From NCBI RefSeq assembly GCF_032716425.1, contig NZ_CP090419.1, forward strand, positions 2,730,001-2,794,000: a stretch of 64,000 bases of DNA, written 5' to 3'. Below the pieces are notes generated by a model. It did no database searches. It saw only the letters and a program-made list of their open reading frames with translations, and had not been told where the DNA came from. A program made the position numbers and the translations under genes. How positions within the stretch are numbered: the first letter of the stretch is position 1; each line of letters begins with the position of its first letter. Shown in pieces: positions 17,699-25,811 of the stretch. Origin of the DNA: Pseudoalteromonas sp. N1230-9. GTDB lineage: Bacteria; Pseudomonadota; Gammaproteobacteria; Enterobacterales; Alteromonadaceae.

Positions 17699-17732
17699 AC
17701 CAACCTTTGACTAAAAGTGTGCAAAGGTTGGT
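17699..17732. terminator. Long inverted repeat between convergent tetR and MFS genes
   Basis: ACCAACCTTTG and CAAAGGTTGGT form 11-base perfect arms with a 12-base loop between two convergent genes. It probably serves as a bidirectional terminator, although no long T-run is present. Confidence 0.55.
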
Positions 17733-17752
17733 ACAGCTAACTTTCGGCGTTG

Positions 17753-18940
17753 TTATTTTTCTAGCTTCAGCTCTAAAACAGCTTCACGCTTATCTAAATA
17801 ACCACTGTATCGTGTTGCAATTAACGCCGCTAAACTGATGATAGCGCCAATCCAAGCAGTGTCTTGCAATGAGTAGTTTTCAACCACAACGCCACCTAAC
17901 ACTGAGCCCAGCGCAATACCGATATTAAACGCTGCAATGTTTAACCCTGATGCCACATCGACGGCATTGGGTGCGAACTTTTCAGCAAGTTTAACCACAT
18001 AAACTTGCAGCCCAGGCACATTACCAAATGCAAATGCACCCCAGACAAGTATGGTCAGTACCGCAGCGACTTTAGATTGCATGGTAAAGGTCAGCACCAA
18101 CAGCACAATACTCAAAGCACTAAAGATAATAGTAAGCGCACTTATCGGGCCTTTTTTATCGGCTAACTTACCGCCGTAGATGTTACCAACAGCAACCGAT
18201 ACCCCGTAAACCAGCATGATTAAGCTAATAGTGGCTGATGCAAAACCCGTTTGCTGCTCTAAAATGGGCGCTAAATATGTGAAGGCCGTAAATGTACCGC
18301 CATAACCAAGTATGGTCATCAAGTACACCAGTAAAAGCCTAGGTTGCACCATTACTTTTAGTTGCTCACCTAAAGTGGCAGGTTTACTTTGCTTTAAGTT
18401 ACTCGGAATTAAAAACGCGCTGCCAACCAGTGCAATTAAGCCCAGTAAAGACACCACTAAAAAGGTTGCTCGCCAACCAAAGTGCTGACCAATCCAAGTC
18501 CCTAATGGCACACCAGTTACTAATGCAACCGTTAACCCCGTAAACATAATCGCGATAGCACTGGCTTCTTTATCTTTACTAACAAGCCCTGTTGCGATGG
18601 TTGAACCAATCGAGAAAAACACCCCGTGGGCAAGGCCTGTTAGAACCCTTGCTGTGATCAAACTGCCATAACTAGGTGCTTGCCAAGCCAGTAAATTACC
18701 AATTACAAATAGGCTCATTAAGCTAAGTAATACATGTTTTCGATTCCAGCGTCCGGTAAGCGCAGTTAGCACTGGCGCCCCCACTGCAACACCTAATGCA
18801 TACAAGCTAACAAGTAGCCCGGCACTCGGTAACGAAACCGCTAAATCATCAGCGATAGTTGGCACTAAGCCGACAATCACAAACTCAGTGGTGCCTATGG
18901 CAAACGCACTGAGAGTCAACGCAAGTAATGCGATTGGCAT
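17753..18940 (-). CDS. MFS efflux transporter (DHA1 family)
   Basis: About 395 aa, twelve predicted membrane helices. The N-terminal segment FAIGTTEFVIVGLVPTIADD is the signature of the AraJ/YdhP/PbuE group of drug and metabolite exporters. I chose the ATG at 18940 (MPIALLALTL), preceded by AGAGG; the longer open frame to 19087 would cross the divergent promoter. It faces a LysR gene across 110 bases and is probably controlled by it. The substrate is unknown. Confidence 0.85.
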   Translation of the reverse strand: MPIALLALTLSAFAIGTTEFVIVGLVPTIADDLAVSLPSAGLLVSLYALGVAVGAPVLTALTGRWNRKHVLLSLMSLFVIGNLLAWQAPSYGSLITARVLTGLAHGVFFSIGSTIATGLVSKDKEASAIAIMFTGLTVALVTGVPLGTWIGQHFGWRATFLVVSLLGLIALVGSAFLIPSNLKQSKPATLGEQLKVMVQPRLLLVYLMTILGYGGTFTAFTYLAPILEQQTGFASATISLIMLVYGVSVAVGNIYGGKLADKKGPISALTIIFSALSIVLLVLTFTMQSKVAAVLTILVWGAFAFGNVPGLQVYVVKLAEKFAPNAVDVASGLNIAAFNIGIALGSVLGGVVVENYSLQDTAWIGAIISLAALIATRYSGYLDKREAVLELKLEK

Positions 18941-19012
18941 CACATATCCTCTATTTAATTTTGAAAGTGCGGCTATTGTGGCTAAAATTAAATTTGCAAA
19001 AAATAGCAGTAG

Positions 19013-19031
19013 TGACAAAATACTTTTGTCA
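19013..19031. promoter_or_regulatory. Inverted repeat, probable LysR operator
   Basis: TGACAAAA-TAC-TTTTGTCA has perfect 8-base arms, centred 29 bases upstream of the lysR-type ATG, within the divergent promoter region shared with the MFS gene. This size fits a T-N11-A LysR box. The sequence is seen; the binding protein is inferred. Confidence 0.6.
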
Positions 19032-19050
19032 AAAATGAAAAGGTATTGCC

Positions 19051-19938
19051 ATGAGCGTGATCTCCAACACCCAAGATTTAGAAGCATTTATCAGCGTGGT
19101 TGATACCGGCGGATTCTCAAGTGCAGCTAATGCCTTAGATGAGCAAGTAGCAAAAATATCACGGGCGGTAACTCGGCTCGAAAAATCTTTAAACGTTACC
19201 TTATTCAACCGCACCACAAGGCGCATTGAGCTGACCGAAGAAGGTGAGTTATTTTTAGGCTATGCTAGAGAAGCACTCAGCCAGCTTGCACAAGGCGAAG
19301 AAGCCCTAAAACTTCTTCACTGTGCGCCATCAGGAAAATTAAGAGTTGATGCCGCAAGCCCCTTTGTGTTTCATCAATTAGCGCCACATTTAAAGGCCTT
19401 TAACCAAGCGTATCCTGATATAAAACTCGAGATCACCAGCCACGACAGTATTATCGATTTGCTTGAACATAAAACCGATATTGCTATTCGTATTGGCGAA
19501 CTCGCTGACTCAAACTTGCATGCGCGCACTTTGGGAGTTAGTAAACTACAGCTCGTTGCCAGCCCTGATTATTTAAAAACTTCACCACCTTTAAATGAGC
19601 TAACCGACTTAGCCTCGCAACAACTTATTGGTTTTACCGATGCGCCGCATTTAAACCACTGGCCGTTAACCACGCCTTTAGATCTTAGATTTTCAATCAG
19701 TGCATCAAGCGGTGAAACGGTACGCCAGCTTTGTATTCAAGGTCATGGCATTACCTTATTGTCGGAATTTATGATCAACGAAGATTTAAAAGCAGGCCGT
19801 TTAGTAAAAGTGCTCGAAGGCGAAGTATTGAGCCCTAATCGTCGTGAAAAAGTGCATGCGGTGTATTATCAAAATAGCGGTGTATCATCACGAGTATTAG
19901 CGTTCTTAGACTTTATAGCACCCAAGTTAACGCTGTAG
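19051..19938 (+). CDS. LysR-family transcriptional regulator
   Basis: 295 aa. Winged helix-turn-helix at residues 5-65 (AFISVVDTGGFSSAANALDE, then VAKISRAVTRLEKSLNVTLF and NRTTRRIELTEEG), then a periplasmic-binding-protein-like effector domain. Resembles the large AaeR/DsdC-like clade with C-terminal QGHGITLL. It is placed between the divergent exporter and an Old Yellow Enzyme gene, a common trio in which the regulator senses an electrophilic or quinone-like compound (inferred). AAAGG precedes the ATG. Confidence 0.9.
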   Translation: MSVISNTQDLEAFISVVDTGGFSSAANALDEQVAKISRAVTRLEKSLNVTLFNRTTRRIELTEEGELFLGYAREALSQLAQGEEALKLLHCAPSGKLRVDAASPFVFHQLAPHLKAFNQAYPDIKLEITSHDSIIDLLEHKTDIAIRIGELADSNLHARTLGVSKLQLVASPDYLKTSPPLNELTDLASQQLIGFTDAPHLNHWPLTTPLDLRFSISASSGETVRQLCIQGHGITLLSEFMINEDLKAGRLVKVLEGEVLSPNRREKVHAVYYQNSGVSSRVLAFLDFIAPKLTL

Positions 19939-20037
19939 TTTTTTGCATTTTTAACAAAAGTGTTTTGTGATTACTGACATTAATTTCATAAATAATTTTC
20001 GTTATGCTGAAAGCATAGTCGCTTTCAAGGAGCCGTA

Positions 20038-21129
20038 ATGAACAAATTATTCGATACCGTACAACTTGCCGGTCACACACTAAAAAACCGTATTGTCATG
20101 CCACCAATGACTCGCTCTCGCTCATCACAACCAGGGGATATCGCCAATGAGTTAATGGCCGACTACTATGCCCAGCGTGCCAGCGCCGGCTTAATTATCA
20201 GCGAAGGCACACAAATATCAGCCCTAGGTAAGGGTTATGCTTGGACACCGGGTATTTACACTGCCGAGCAAATTGCAGGTTGGAAGAAAGTAACCGACAA
20301 AGTTCATCAAGCTGGTGGCATTATGTTTGCTCAGCTTTGGCATGTTGGCCGCGTATCTCACCCAAGTAACACAGGTGGCGAGCAACCAATTGCGCCATCA
20401 GCTATTGCAGCTAAAGACGTAAAAGTATTTATTGATGAAGATGATAAACCCGATTTTGTTGCCACTGCCCTGCCCCGCGCAATGAGCCATGACGACATCA
20501 AACTCGTTATAAACGAATACCGCCAAGCGGCTCGCAACGCAGTTGATGCAGGGTTTGATGGTATTGAACTGCATGCTGCTAATGGTTACTTAATTAATCA
20601 ATTTATAGATTCAGAATCAAACCAACGCACTGATGAATACGGCGGCAATTTAGAAAACCGCTTACGCTTTTTACAACAAGTGACACAAGCGGTATGTGAT
20701 GAAATTGGCGCTGACCGTGTAGGCGTACGCCTTGCTCCACTCACAACACTCAATGGGACGGTCGATGATAACCCGTTTGAAACCTATATTGGCGCAGCGA
20801 AGGTACTTAATGACCTAAACGTTGCTTACCTGCATATTGCCGAAGCTGACTGGGACGATGCGCCATTAATGGAGCAAAATTTTAAACAAGCGCTACGTGA
20901 AAATTTTTCTGGGTTAATGATTTATGCAGGCAAGTACACTGGCGAGAAAGCAGAGCAAGCATTAGCCGCAGGCTGGGCTGATTTAATTGGCTTTGGTCGT
21001 CCGTTTGTTGCAAACCCAGATCTGCCTGAGCGTATTGAAAAAGGGATTGCACTTGCACAACACGACCCTGATACCTTATTTGGTGGCGGTGCAAAAGGCT
21101 ATACCGACTATCCTTTAGCAACGCACTAA
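20038..21129 (+). CDS. Old Yellow Enzyme family NADH:flavin oxidoreductase (NemA-like)
   Basis: 363-aa FMN-dependent ene-reductase with a TIM-barrel fold. Motifs include LKNRIVMPPMTRSRS, the WTPGIYT segment, QLWHVGRVSHP, and the HAANGYLINQFIDS active-site region with the His/Asn pair that binds the substrate oxygen. It reduces activated C=C bonds or nitro groups in the cytoplasm. AGGAG precedes the ATG. It follows the LysR gene in the same direction 99 bases downstream. Confidence 0.93.
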   Translation: MNKLFDTVQLAGHTLKNRIVMPPMTRSRSSQPGDIANELMADYYAQRASAGLIISEGTQISALGKGYAWTPGIYTAEQIAGWKKVTDKVHQAGGIMFAQLWHVGRVSHPSNTGGEQPIAPSAIAAKDVKVFIDEDDKPDFVATALPRAMSHDDIKLVINEYRQAARNAVDAGFDGIELHAANGYLINQFIDSESNQRTDEYGGNLENRLRFLQQVTQAVCDEIGADRVGVRLAPLTTLNGTVDDNPFETYIGAAKVLNDLNVAYLHIAEADWDDAPLMEQNFKQALRENFSGLMIYAGKYTGEKAEQALAAGWADLIGFGRPFVANPDLPERIEKGIALAQHDPDTLFGGGAKGYTDYPLATH

Positions 21130-21136
21130 AACAAAA

Positions 21137-21162
21137 AGCTCGCCAACTTATTTTGGCGAGCT
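21137..21162. terminator. Bidirectional terminator
   Basis: AGCTCGCCAA and TTGGCGAGCT form a 10-base stem with a 6-base loop between the convergent oxidoreductase and small membrane protein genes. An A-run precedes it, giving a T-run on the minus strand. Confidence 0.8.
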
Positions 21163-21172
21163 CCTTATTGTG

Positions 21173-21349
21173 TTACCTGACTAATAAATAAATCAGCTGG
21201 ATCACCATCGAGATCATTACTAACGGCCATATATACTTAGCATATTTGGTTGCACCATCTAGTCCCATTTTTGAATGATACTTTTCAAGTAGTGGTATAA
21301 GAATAGCCAGTGCGATAAACAGGCATAATAAAATAACAAATACATTCAT
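21173..21349 (-). CDS. Small membrane protein of unknown function
   Basis: About 58 aa with two hydrophobic helices (VFVILLCLFIALAILIPLL and IWPLVMISMVIQLIYLLV) flanking a short basic loop. The ATG at 21349 has AAGGAAG just upstream; an ATG six codons earlier has none. I do not recognise a family. It lies alone between two terminators, so it is its own transcription unit. Confidence 0.65.
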   Translation of the reverse strand: MNVFVILLCLFIALAILIPLLEKYHSKMGLDGATKYAKYIWPLVMISMVIQLIYLLVR

Positions 21350-21396
21350 TGTGGCTTCCTTACACAATAGATAAGTTTAAGCCCTAGTCTATAGGC

Positions 21397-21423
21397 AAAA
21401 AAAAGCGCAGTAAAATACTGCGC
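21397..21423 (-). terminator. Terminator of oadGAB
   Basis: GCGCAGTA-AAA-TACTGCGC, 8-base perfect stem, followed on the minus strand by eight T. It lies 23 bases past the oadB stop. Confidence 0.9.
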
Positions 21424-21445
21424 CAGTCGGTTGGAAGTAAACGAC

Positions 21446-22576
21446 TTAGCCAACAATCGCTAACAAAATACCTGCAGCTACGGCACTTCCTAATACACCA
21501 GCTACATTCGGACCCATTGCATGCATTAACAAGAAGTTATGTGGATTACTTTCAAGACCTACCTTATTTACCACCCGCGCAGCCATTGGCACTGCCGATA
21601 CACCCGCAGCCCCCACTAGAGGGTTAATCGGCGATTTAGAAAACTTATTCAGACCTTTTGCCATAAACACGCCTGATGCTGTACCAATTGCAAAAGCCAA
21701 AGCACCTAATACCAAGATACCAATAGTTTCTACCGTTAAGAACTTATCTGCTGCAAGTTTAGAACCAACAGCAAGACCTAAGAAAATCGTAGTGATATTA
21801 ATGATCTCGTTTTGTGCACTATTACTTAAACGATCGACCACACCTGATTCTCGCATTAAATTACCTAAACAAAACATACCAACAAGTGGCGTCGCTGCAG
21901 GTAAAAATAAAATCGTCAGGCTGAGTACCATCAATGGAAAAATGATTTTTTCTTTTTTTGATACTGCACGTAGCTGCGGCATTTGAATTTCACGCTCTTC
22001 TTTTGTTGTTAGCGCGCGCATAATTGGCGGTTGGATAATAGGCACCAATGCCATATATGAATACGCAGCAACAGCAATTGCCCCCAGTAAATCAGGCGCA
22101 AGTTTCGAGGCTAAGAAAATAGCGGTTGGTCCATCAGCACCACCAATAATGGCAATCGCCGATGCATCTTGCAGTGAAAATTCAAAGCCTGGAATAAAGT
22201 TAAGTAAAATGGCGCCAAATAACGTCGCAAAAATACCAAATTGTGCCGCAGCTCCCAGTAACAACATACGTGGATTTGCAATAAGCGCGCTAAAATCCGT
22301 TAATGCACCCACCCCCATAAAAATCAGCAATGGGAACACGCCAGAATCAATACCTATATGATACACGTAGTACAATAAGCCACCTGGGTCTGATAAACCA
22401 GCCACTGGAATGTTTGTTAAAATAGCGCCGAAGCCAATGGGCAGTAATAGCAATGGCTCAAAACTACGAGCAATCGCTAAATACAGAAGCAAGCAGCCAA
22501 CTGCAATCATGATCAGTGCAGGAAAAGTAAAGTTTGCAATCCCCGTTGCATGCCAGAGGTTTAATAATCCATCCAT
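21446..22576 (-). CDS. oadB: Oxaloacetate decarboxylase beta subunit (Na+ pump)
   Basis: 376-aa integral membrane subunit that decarboxylates carboxybiotin and couples this to Na+ export. It has many hydrophobic helices and the conserved segments [20 protein letters not shown] and [15 protein letters not shown], with [13 protein letters not shown] near the C-terminus. The start at 22576 ([12 protein letters not shown]) is preceded by AGGAGG that overlaps the oadA stop; a longer start at 22600 would lie inside oadA. Third gene of oadGAB. Confidence 0.95.
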   Translation of the reverse strand: MDGLLNLWHATGIANFTFPALIMIAVGCLLLYLAIARSFEPLLLLPIGFGAILTNIPVAGLSDPGGLLYYVYHIGIDSGVFPLLIFMGVGALTDFSALIANPRMLLLGAAAQFGIFATLFGAILLNFIPGFEFSLQDASAIAIIGGADGPTAIFLASKLAPDLLGAIAVAAYSYMALVPIIQPPIMRALTTKEEREIQMPQLRAVSKKEKIIFPLMVLSLTILFLPAATPLVGMFCLGNLMRESGVVDRLSNSAQNEIINITTIFLGLAVGSKLAADKFLTVETIGILVLGALAFAIGTASGVFMAKGLNKFSKSPINPLVGAAGVSAVPMAARVVNKVGLESNPHNFLLMHAMGPNVAGVLGSAVAAGILLAIVG

Positions 22577-22586
22577 CCCAAGCCTC

Positions 22587-24365
22587 CTAAGCGAGTGCAA
22601 TCATGGCGTCGCCGGTGGCAACTGAGTCACCTTCCGCAACTAAAATATCAGCCACAGTACCGTCATGAGCAGCACGTACTTCGGTTTCCATTTTCATTGC
22701 TTCCATAATGATAACGACATCACCTTGATTTACAGTTTGCCCAGGTTTTACTTTGATTTTAAAAATATTACCTGCCAGTGGCGCATTGAGTGTTTCGCCA
22801 GCTGACGCTGATGCAGATTGTGGTATTAACTCACTGTCTTTGAGTGCAACCTCTTTAAGCTCGCCACCTTTAGCAACAACAACATCGTAAACTTTACCAT
22901 CAACTTTCACACTGTATTGCTCAGCTTGAACCTCACCATTTGAAGAAGGTTTCGTTGATTGATCAGATTTAGCTTTTTCACCTGTTGGCACAGGTTCGAA
23001 AGCATCAGGATTATGACGATTTTTAAGAAATTTCAAGCCTATTTGTGGGAATAAAGCATAGGTAAGCACGTCATCAATCACGTCATCAGCCAGCTCTAAA
23101 CCCTGCTCTTTAGCTTCTTTTAATAATTCAGCTTCAAGTTTTTCGAGTTCGGGTTCAAGTTTATCAGCTGGACGACACGTTATTGCTTCGCTTCCGTCTA
23201 AAACACGTTCTTGAAGTTCTTTATTCATCGGCGCTGGGGTTGCACCATACTCACCTTTAAGTACACCTGCGGTTTCTTTAGTAATCGTTTTATAACGCTC
23301 ACCCGTTAATACATTTAGAACGGCTTGCGTACCAACAATTTGTGAGGTTGGTGTTACCAGTGGAATATACCCTAAATCTTCACGTACACGTGGGATCTCT
23401 AAAAGCACTTGATCGAGTTTATCCGCAGCCCCCTGTTCTTTCAGCTGGTTTTCCATGTTAGTTAACATGCCGCCTGGTACTTGTGCTAATAAGATACGAC
23501 CATCAACCCCTTTTAGGCTACCTTCGAAAACGGCATACTTTTTACGCACATCACGAAAATAAGCGGCAATTTCTTCTAACTGATTAAGGTTAAGACCTGT
23601 GTCGCGCTCTGTTCCTTCAACAATCGATACTATTGTTTCTGTTGCACTGTGGCCATAAGTCATACTCATTGATGAAATAGCCGTATCTAACATATCGATG
23701 CCTGCATCAATCGCTTTTTGATAGGTTGCAGTACTTAAACCTGTTGTAGCATGACATTGCATCGCGATAGGAATTGACACCGTTTCTTTTAAGCCTTTGA
23801 TCAGTTGCTCACAGTCATAAGGTTTTAATAAACCAGCCATATCTTTAATACAAATAGAATGACAGCCCAGCTCTTCTAGCTGTTTAGCAAGCTTAAGCCA
23901 CATATCAAGAGTATGCACAGGGCTTACTGTGTATGAAATTGTTCCCTGTGCATGTGCACCCACTTTAACAGCGGCTTTAATCGCGGTTTCAAGATTACGT
24001 ACGTCATTCATTGCATCAAAAATACGAAATACATCAACACCATTTTTATGTGCACGCTCGACAAACTTTTCCACTACATCATCAGCATAGTGGCGATAAC
24101 CCAGTAAGTTTTGTCCACGCAGTAGCATTTGCTGTTTGGTATTTGGCATCGCCGCTTTAAGTTCACGAATACGCTGCCAAGGATCTTCGCCTAAGTAGCG
24201 AATACAAGAATCAAATGTTGCGCCCCCCCATGATTCAATTGACCAATAACCCGCATTATCAAGTTTCTCGGCCATAGGTAACATGTCATCTAAGCGCATA
24301 CGTGTTGCCAACAGTGATTGATGTGCATCACGTAAAACTAGTTCGGTTAATTTTAATTTAGCCAT
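22587..24365 (-). CDS. oadA: Oxaloacetate decarboxylase alpha subunit (biotin-containing)
   Basis: 592-aa cytoplasmic subunit. Residues 1-280 are the carboxyltransferase barrel ([15 protein letters not shown], zinc-site CHATTG region), residues 290-460 the conserved carboxylase domain, then a linker, and about 515-592 a biotinyl domain with the modified lysine in EAMKMETEV. It transfers CO2 from oxaloacetate to biotin. The ATG at 24365 gives the typical OadA N-terminus; a start at 24380 overlaps the oadG stop (TAATG) and adds five residues. It works with OadB and OadG. Confidence 0.95.
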   Translation of the reverse strand: MAKLKLTELVLRDAHQSLLATRMRLDDMLPMAEKLDNAGYWSIESWGGATFDSCIRYLGEDPWQRIRELKAAMPNTKQQMLLRGQNLLGYRHYADDVVEKFVERAHKNGVDVFRIFDAMNDVRNLETAIKAAVKVGAHAQGTISYTVSPVHTLDMWLKLAKQLEELGCHSICIKDMAGLLKPYDCEQLIKGLKETVSIPIAMQCHATTGLSTATYQKAIDAGIDMLDTAISSMSMTYGHSATETIVSIVEGTERDTGLNLNQLEEIAAYFRDVRKKYAVFEGSLKGVDGRILLAQVPGGMLTNMENQLKEQGAADKLDQVLLEIPRVREDLGYIPLVTPTSQIVGTQAVLNVLTGERYKTITKETAGVLKGEYGATPAPMNKELQERVLDGSEAITCRPADKLEPELEKLEAELLKEAKEQGLELADDVIDDVLTYALFPQIGLKFLKNRHNPDAFEPVPTGEKAKSDQSTKPSSNGEVQAEQYSVKVDGKVYDVVVAKGGELKEVALKDSELIPQSASASAGETLNAPLAGNIFKIKVKPGQTVNQGDVVIIMEAMKMETEVRAAHDGTVADILVAEGDSVATGDAMIALA

Positions 24366-24379
24366 TTTCAGCTGCCCCA

Positions 24380-24625
24380 TTATTTTTGTTTATTTCTGAA
24401 TTGAGCGATTGCAGCGCTAATAGCTGCAATGTGAGCTTGCGGCACACCCTGCTGTGATTGTATTTTTGCAGCTCGTACAGGCTCATCGACTGGTTCATCA
24501 AAACGATTCATCAACCTAGACATTAAGATCACGGCTGAAATCAAAATAGTTAAAAATATAAATACACCAATCATGCCCGTAATCATCAAGCTGGCCGCGG
24601 TTGAGAGTAACCCACTTATGTCCAT
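24380..24625 (-). CDS. oadG: Oxaloacetate decarboxylase gamma subunit
   Basis: 81 aa with one N-terminal membrane helix (about residues 12-36) and a polar C-terminal tail, the typical plan of OadG, which anchors OadA to OadB. First gene of oadGAB, with GAGGGG upstream of the ATG. Downstream oadA begins at its stop codon. The C-terminus of OadG proteins binds zinc; here [13 protein letters not shown] is the only histidine segment. Confidence 0.9.
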   Translation of the reverse strand: MDISGLLSTAASLMITGMIGVFIFLTILISAVILMSRLMNRFDEPVDEPVRAAKIQSQQGVPQAHIAAISAAIAQFRNKQK

Positions 24626-24717
24626 ACTGCCCCTCGCACTGTTACAAATAAAAAGTCGATATAGTTAAATAATTATTCAACATGATAACAAACACTCTTG
24701 ATTTGTATACCACCTTG

Positions 24718-24738
24718 TAAATTGGTAAAACCAATTTA
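24718..24738. promoter_or_regulatory. PdhR-type operator upstream of oadGAB
   Basis: TAAATTGGT-AAA-ACCAATTTA is a perfect inverted repeat with 9-base arms, about 93 bases upstream of oadG. It matches the known PdhR (GntR family) consensus AATTGGTNNNACCAATT. PdhR senses pyruvate, the product of oxaloacetate decarboxylation, which makes biological sense. Confidence 0.7.
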
Positions 24739-24924
24739 ACTCAAAATAACACGTAAAACATAAAATTAACAACCGTGAAATAAGCGTATTAATAGCCCTA
24801 TATAGATGATAAAAATAGTCGATATAGTCATAAGTTATAAAGGTGACATTGCCTGTTTTTACATAACATACTCAAAACCCTCGCCAACACAGGCCATTGA
24901 GAATATAAAAACACCACAAAGATA

Positions 24925-24941
24925 AATTGGTCTTACCAAAA
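24925..24941. promoter_or_regulatory. Second PdhR-type operator
   Basis: AATTGGT-CTT-ACCAAAA departs from the PdhR consensus only in the last two bases. Its centre is about 205 bases from the first site, so looping or control of a separate promoter is possible. Confidence 0.55.
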
Positions 24942-25157
24942 TAAGAATAGTAAAGGGTGCGATTTTACTCATTTAAGTTGAAAAATAATCACTATGAATA
25001 AGTTACATGCTAATTCGTAAAAGTTACCAAATAAGAAAATTTAAAAACCCCTGAAAAAATCACAACCAATTGAAAATAAAGAACATTTAACAATGGCATA
25101 GAACTGGCTTCAACTATTTCAACCGAAACGAAATATTATTAGCCAAGGAGAATCACT

Positions 25158-25331
25158 ATGTTACGCTGGACAATTACTTTTCTAGTTATTGCGTTAATCG
25201 CTGCAGTGTTAGGTTTTGGCGGTATCGCAGGAGCCGCAGCAGGTATCGCTAAAATTATCTTTTTTATATTTCTAGTTTTACTTGTTATTTCACTGGTATC
25301 AGGTGCACTTAGAGGCAACGTACCCAAGTAA
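25158..25331 (+). CDS. DUF1328 small membrane protein (YtjA family)
   Basis: 57 aa starting [20 protein letters not shown], with [14 protein letters not shown] and a second hydrophobic helix. This is the pattern of the YtjA/DUF1328 family of two-helix inner-membrane proteins of unknown function. AAGGAG precedes the ATG. It lies 57 bases upstream of a small lipoprotein gene in the same direction, probably one unit. Such genes are often stress or stationary-phase linked; that is not shown here. Confidence 0.85.
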   Translation: MLRWTITFLVIALIAAVLGFGGIAGAAAGIAKIIFFIFLVLLVISLVSGALRGNVPK

Positions 25332-25388
25332 CACAGTAATAACAGACACTTAGAAACTACATTTTTAAATATTACAAGGAATTTGATT

Positions 25389-25580
25389 ATGAAAAATTCA
25401 ACTTTAAAAGCCGCTACTATCGCCCTATTTTCAGGTCTATTCATTATGGGTTGTGAAGATAACACAGCTGAAGATGCAGGTGAGCGCATTGACGAAGCAA
25501 TTACTGATACACAAAATGCTGTAGAAGATGCATGTGAAGATGTTAAAGAAGGTGTAAACGCAAAAGAAACTAACTGCTAA
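25389..25580 (+). CDS. Small acidic lipoprotein
   Basis: 63 aa. Signal peptide with lipobox IMGC (cysteine about residue 22). The mature part is strongly acidic and helical (DAGERIDEAITDTQNAVEDA and so on), with two cysteines near the C-terminus (DACEDV and TNC) that could pair. The ATG at 25389 follows AAGGA by eight bases. Similar small lipoproteins accompany YtjA-like genes, but I know no function. A terminator follows at 25607. Confidence 0.75.
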   Translation: MKNSTLKAATIALFSGLFIMGCEDNTAEDAGERIDEAITDTQNAVEDACEDVKEGVNAKETNC

Positions 25581-25606
25581 TCCTTCTATACAAAATACCA
25601 ACCAGA

Positions 25607-25632
25607 AAAGCGGCCTCAAAGCCGCTTTTTTT
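25607..25632 (+). terminator. Intrinsic terminator
   Basis: AAAAGCGGC-CTCAAA-GCCGCTTTTTTTT: stem of seven or more pairs followed by a long T-run, 26 bases after the lipoprotein stop. Confidence 0.92.
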
Positions 25633-25811
25633 TATGATTGTCATTCTCTCCAACTCAGCATAAAACATTAAAATTTCAATATTTATACATTTTCTTATCA
25701 AAAACTACACATTTACCTAGGTTGTGTACTAATCTAAACATGCTAAGAATGGATATCGAGTAGTAATCCATTGTTTTCTAGCCAACTATAATTAAATATT
25801 GGGAGATAACA

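Larger units (their letters stand above)
24626..25157. other. Long intergenic region upstream of oadGAB
   Basis: 532 AT-rich bases between the divergent oadG and the YtjA-like gene. It contains two PdhR-type operators (listed separately). I see no open frame with a family resemblance and no obvious structured RNA. Confidence 0.6.

Noticed and set aside
17753..19087. Longer MFS protein starting at 19087
   Set aside because: It would cross the divergent LysR promoter and add a non-homologous 49-residue leader; the ATG at 18940 has a good ribosome site.
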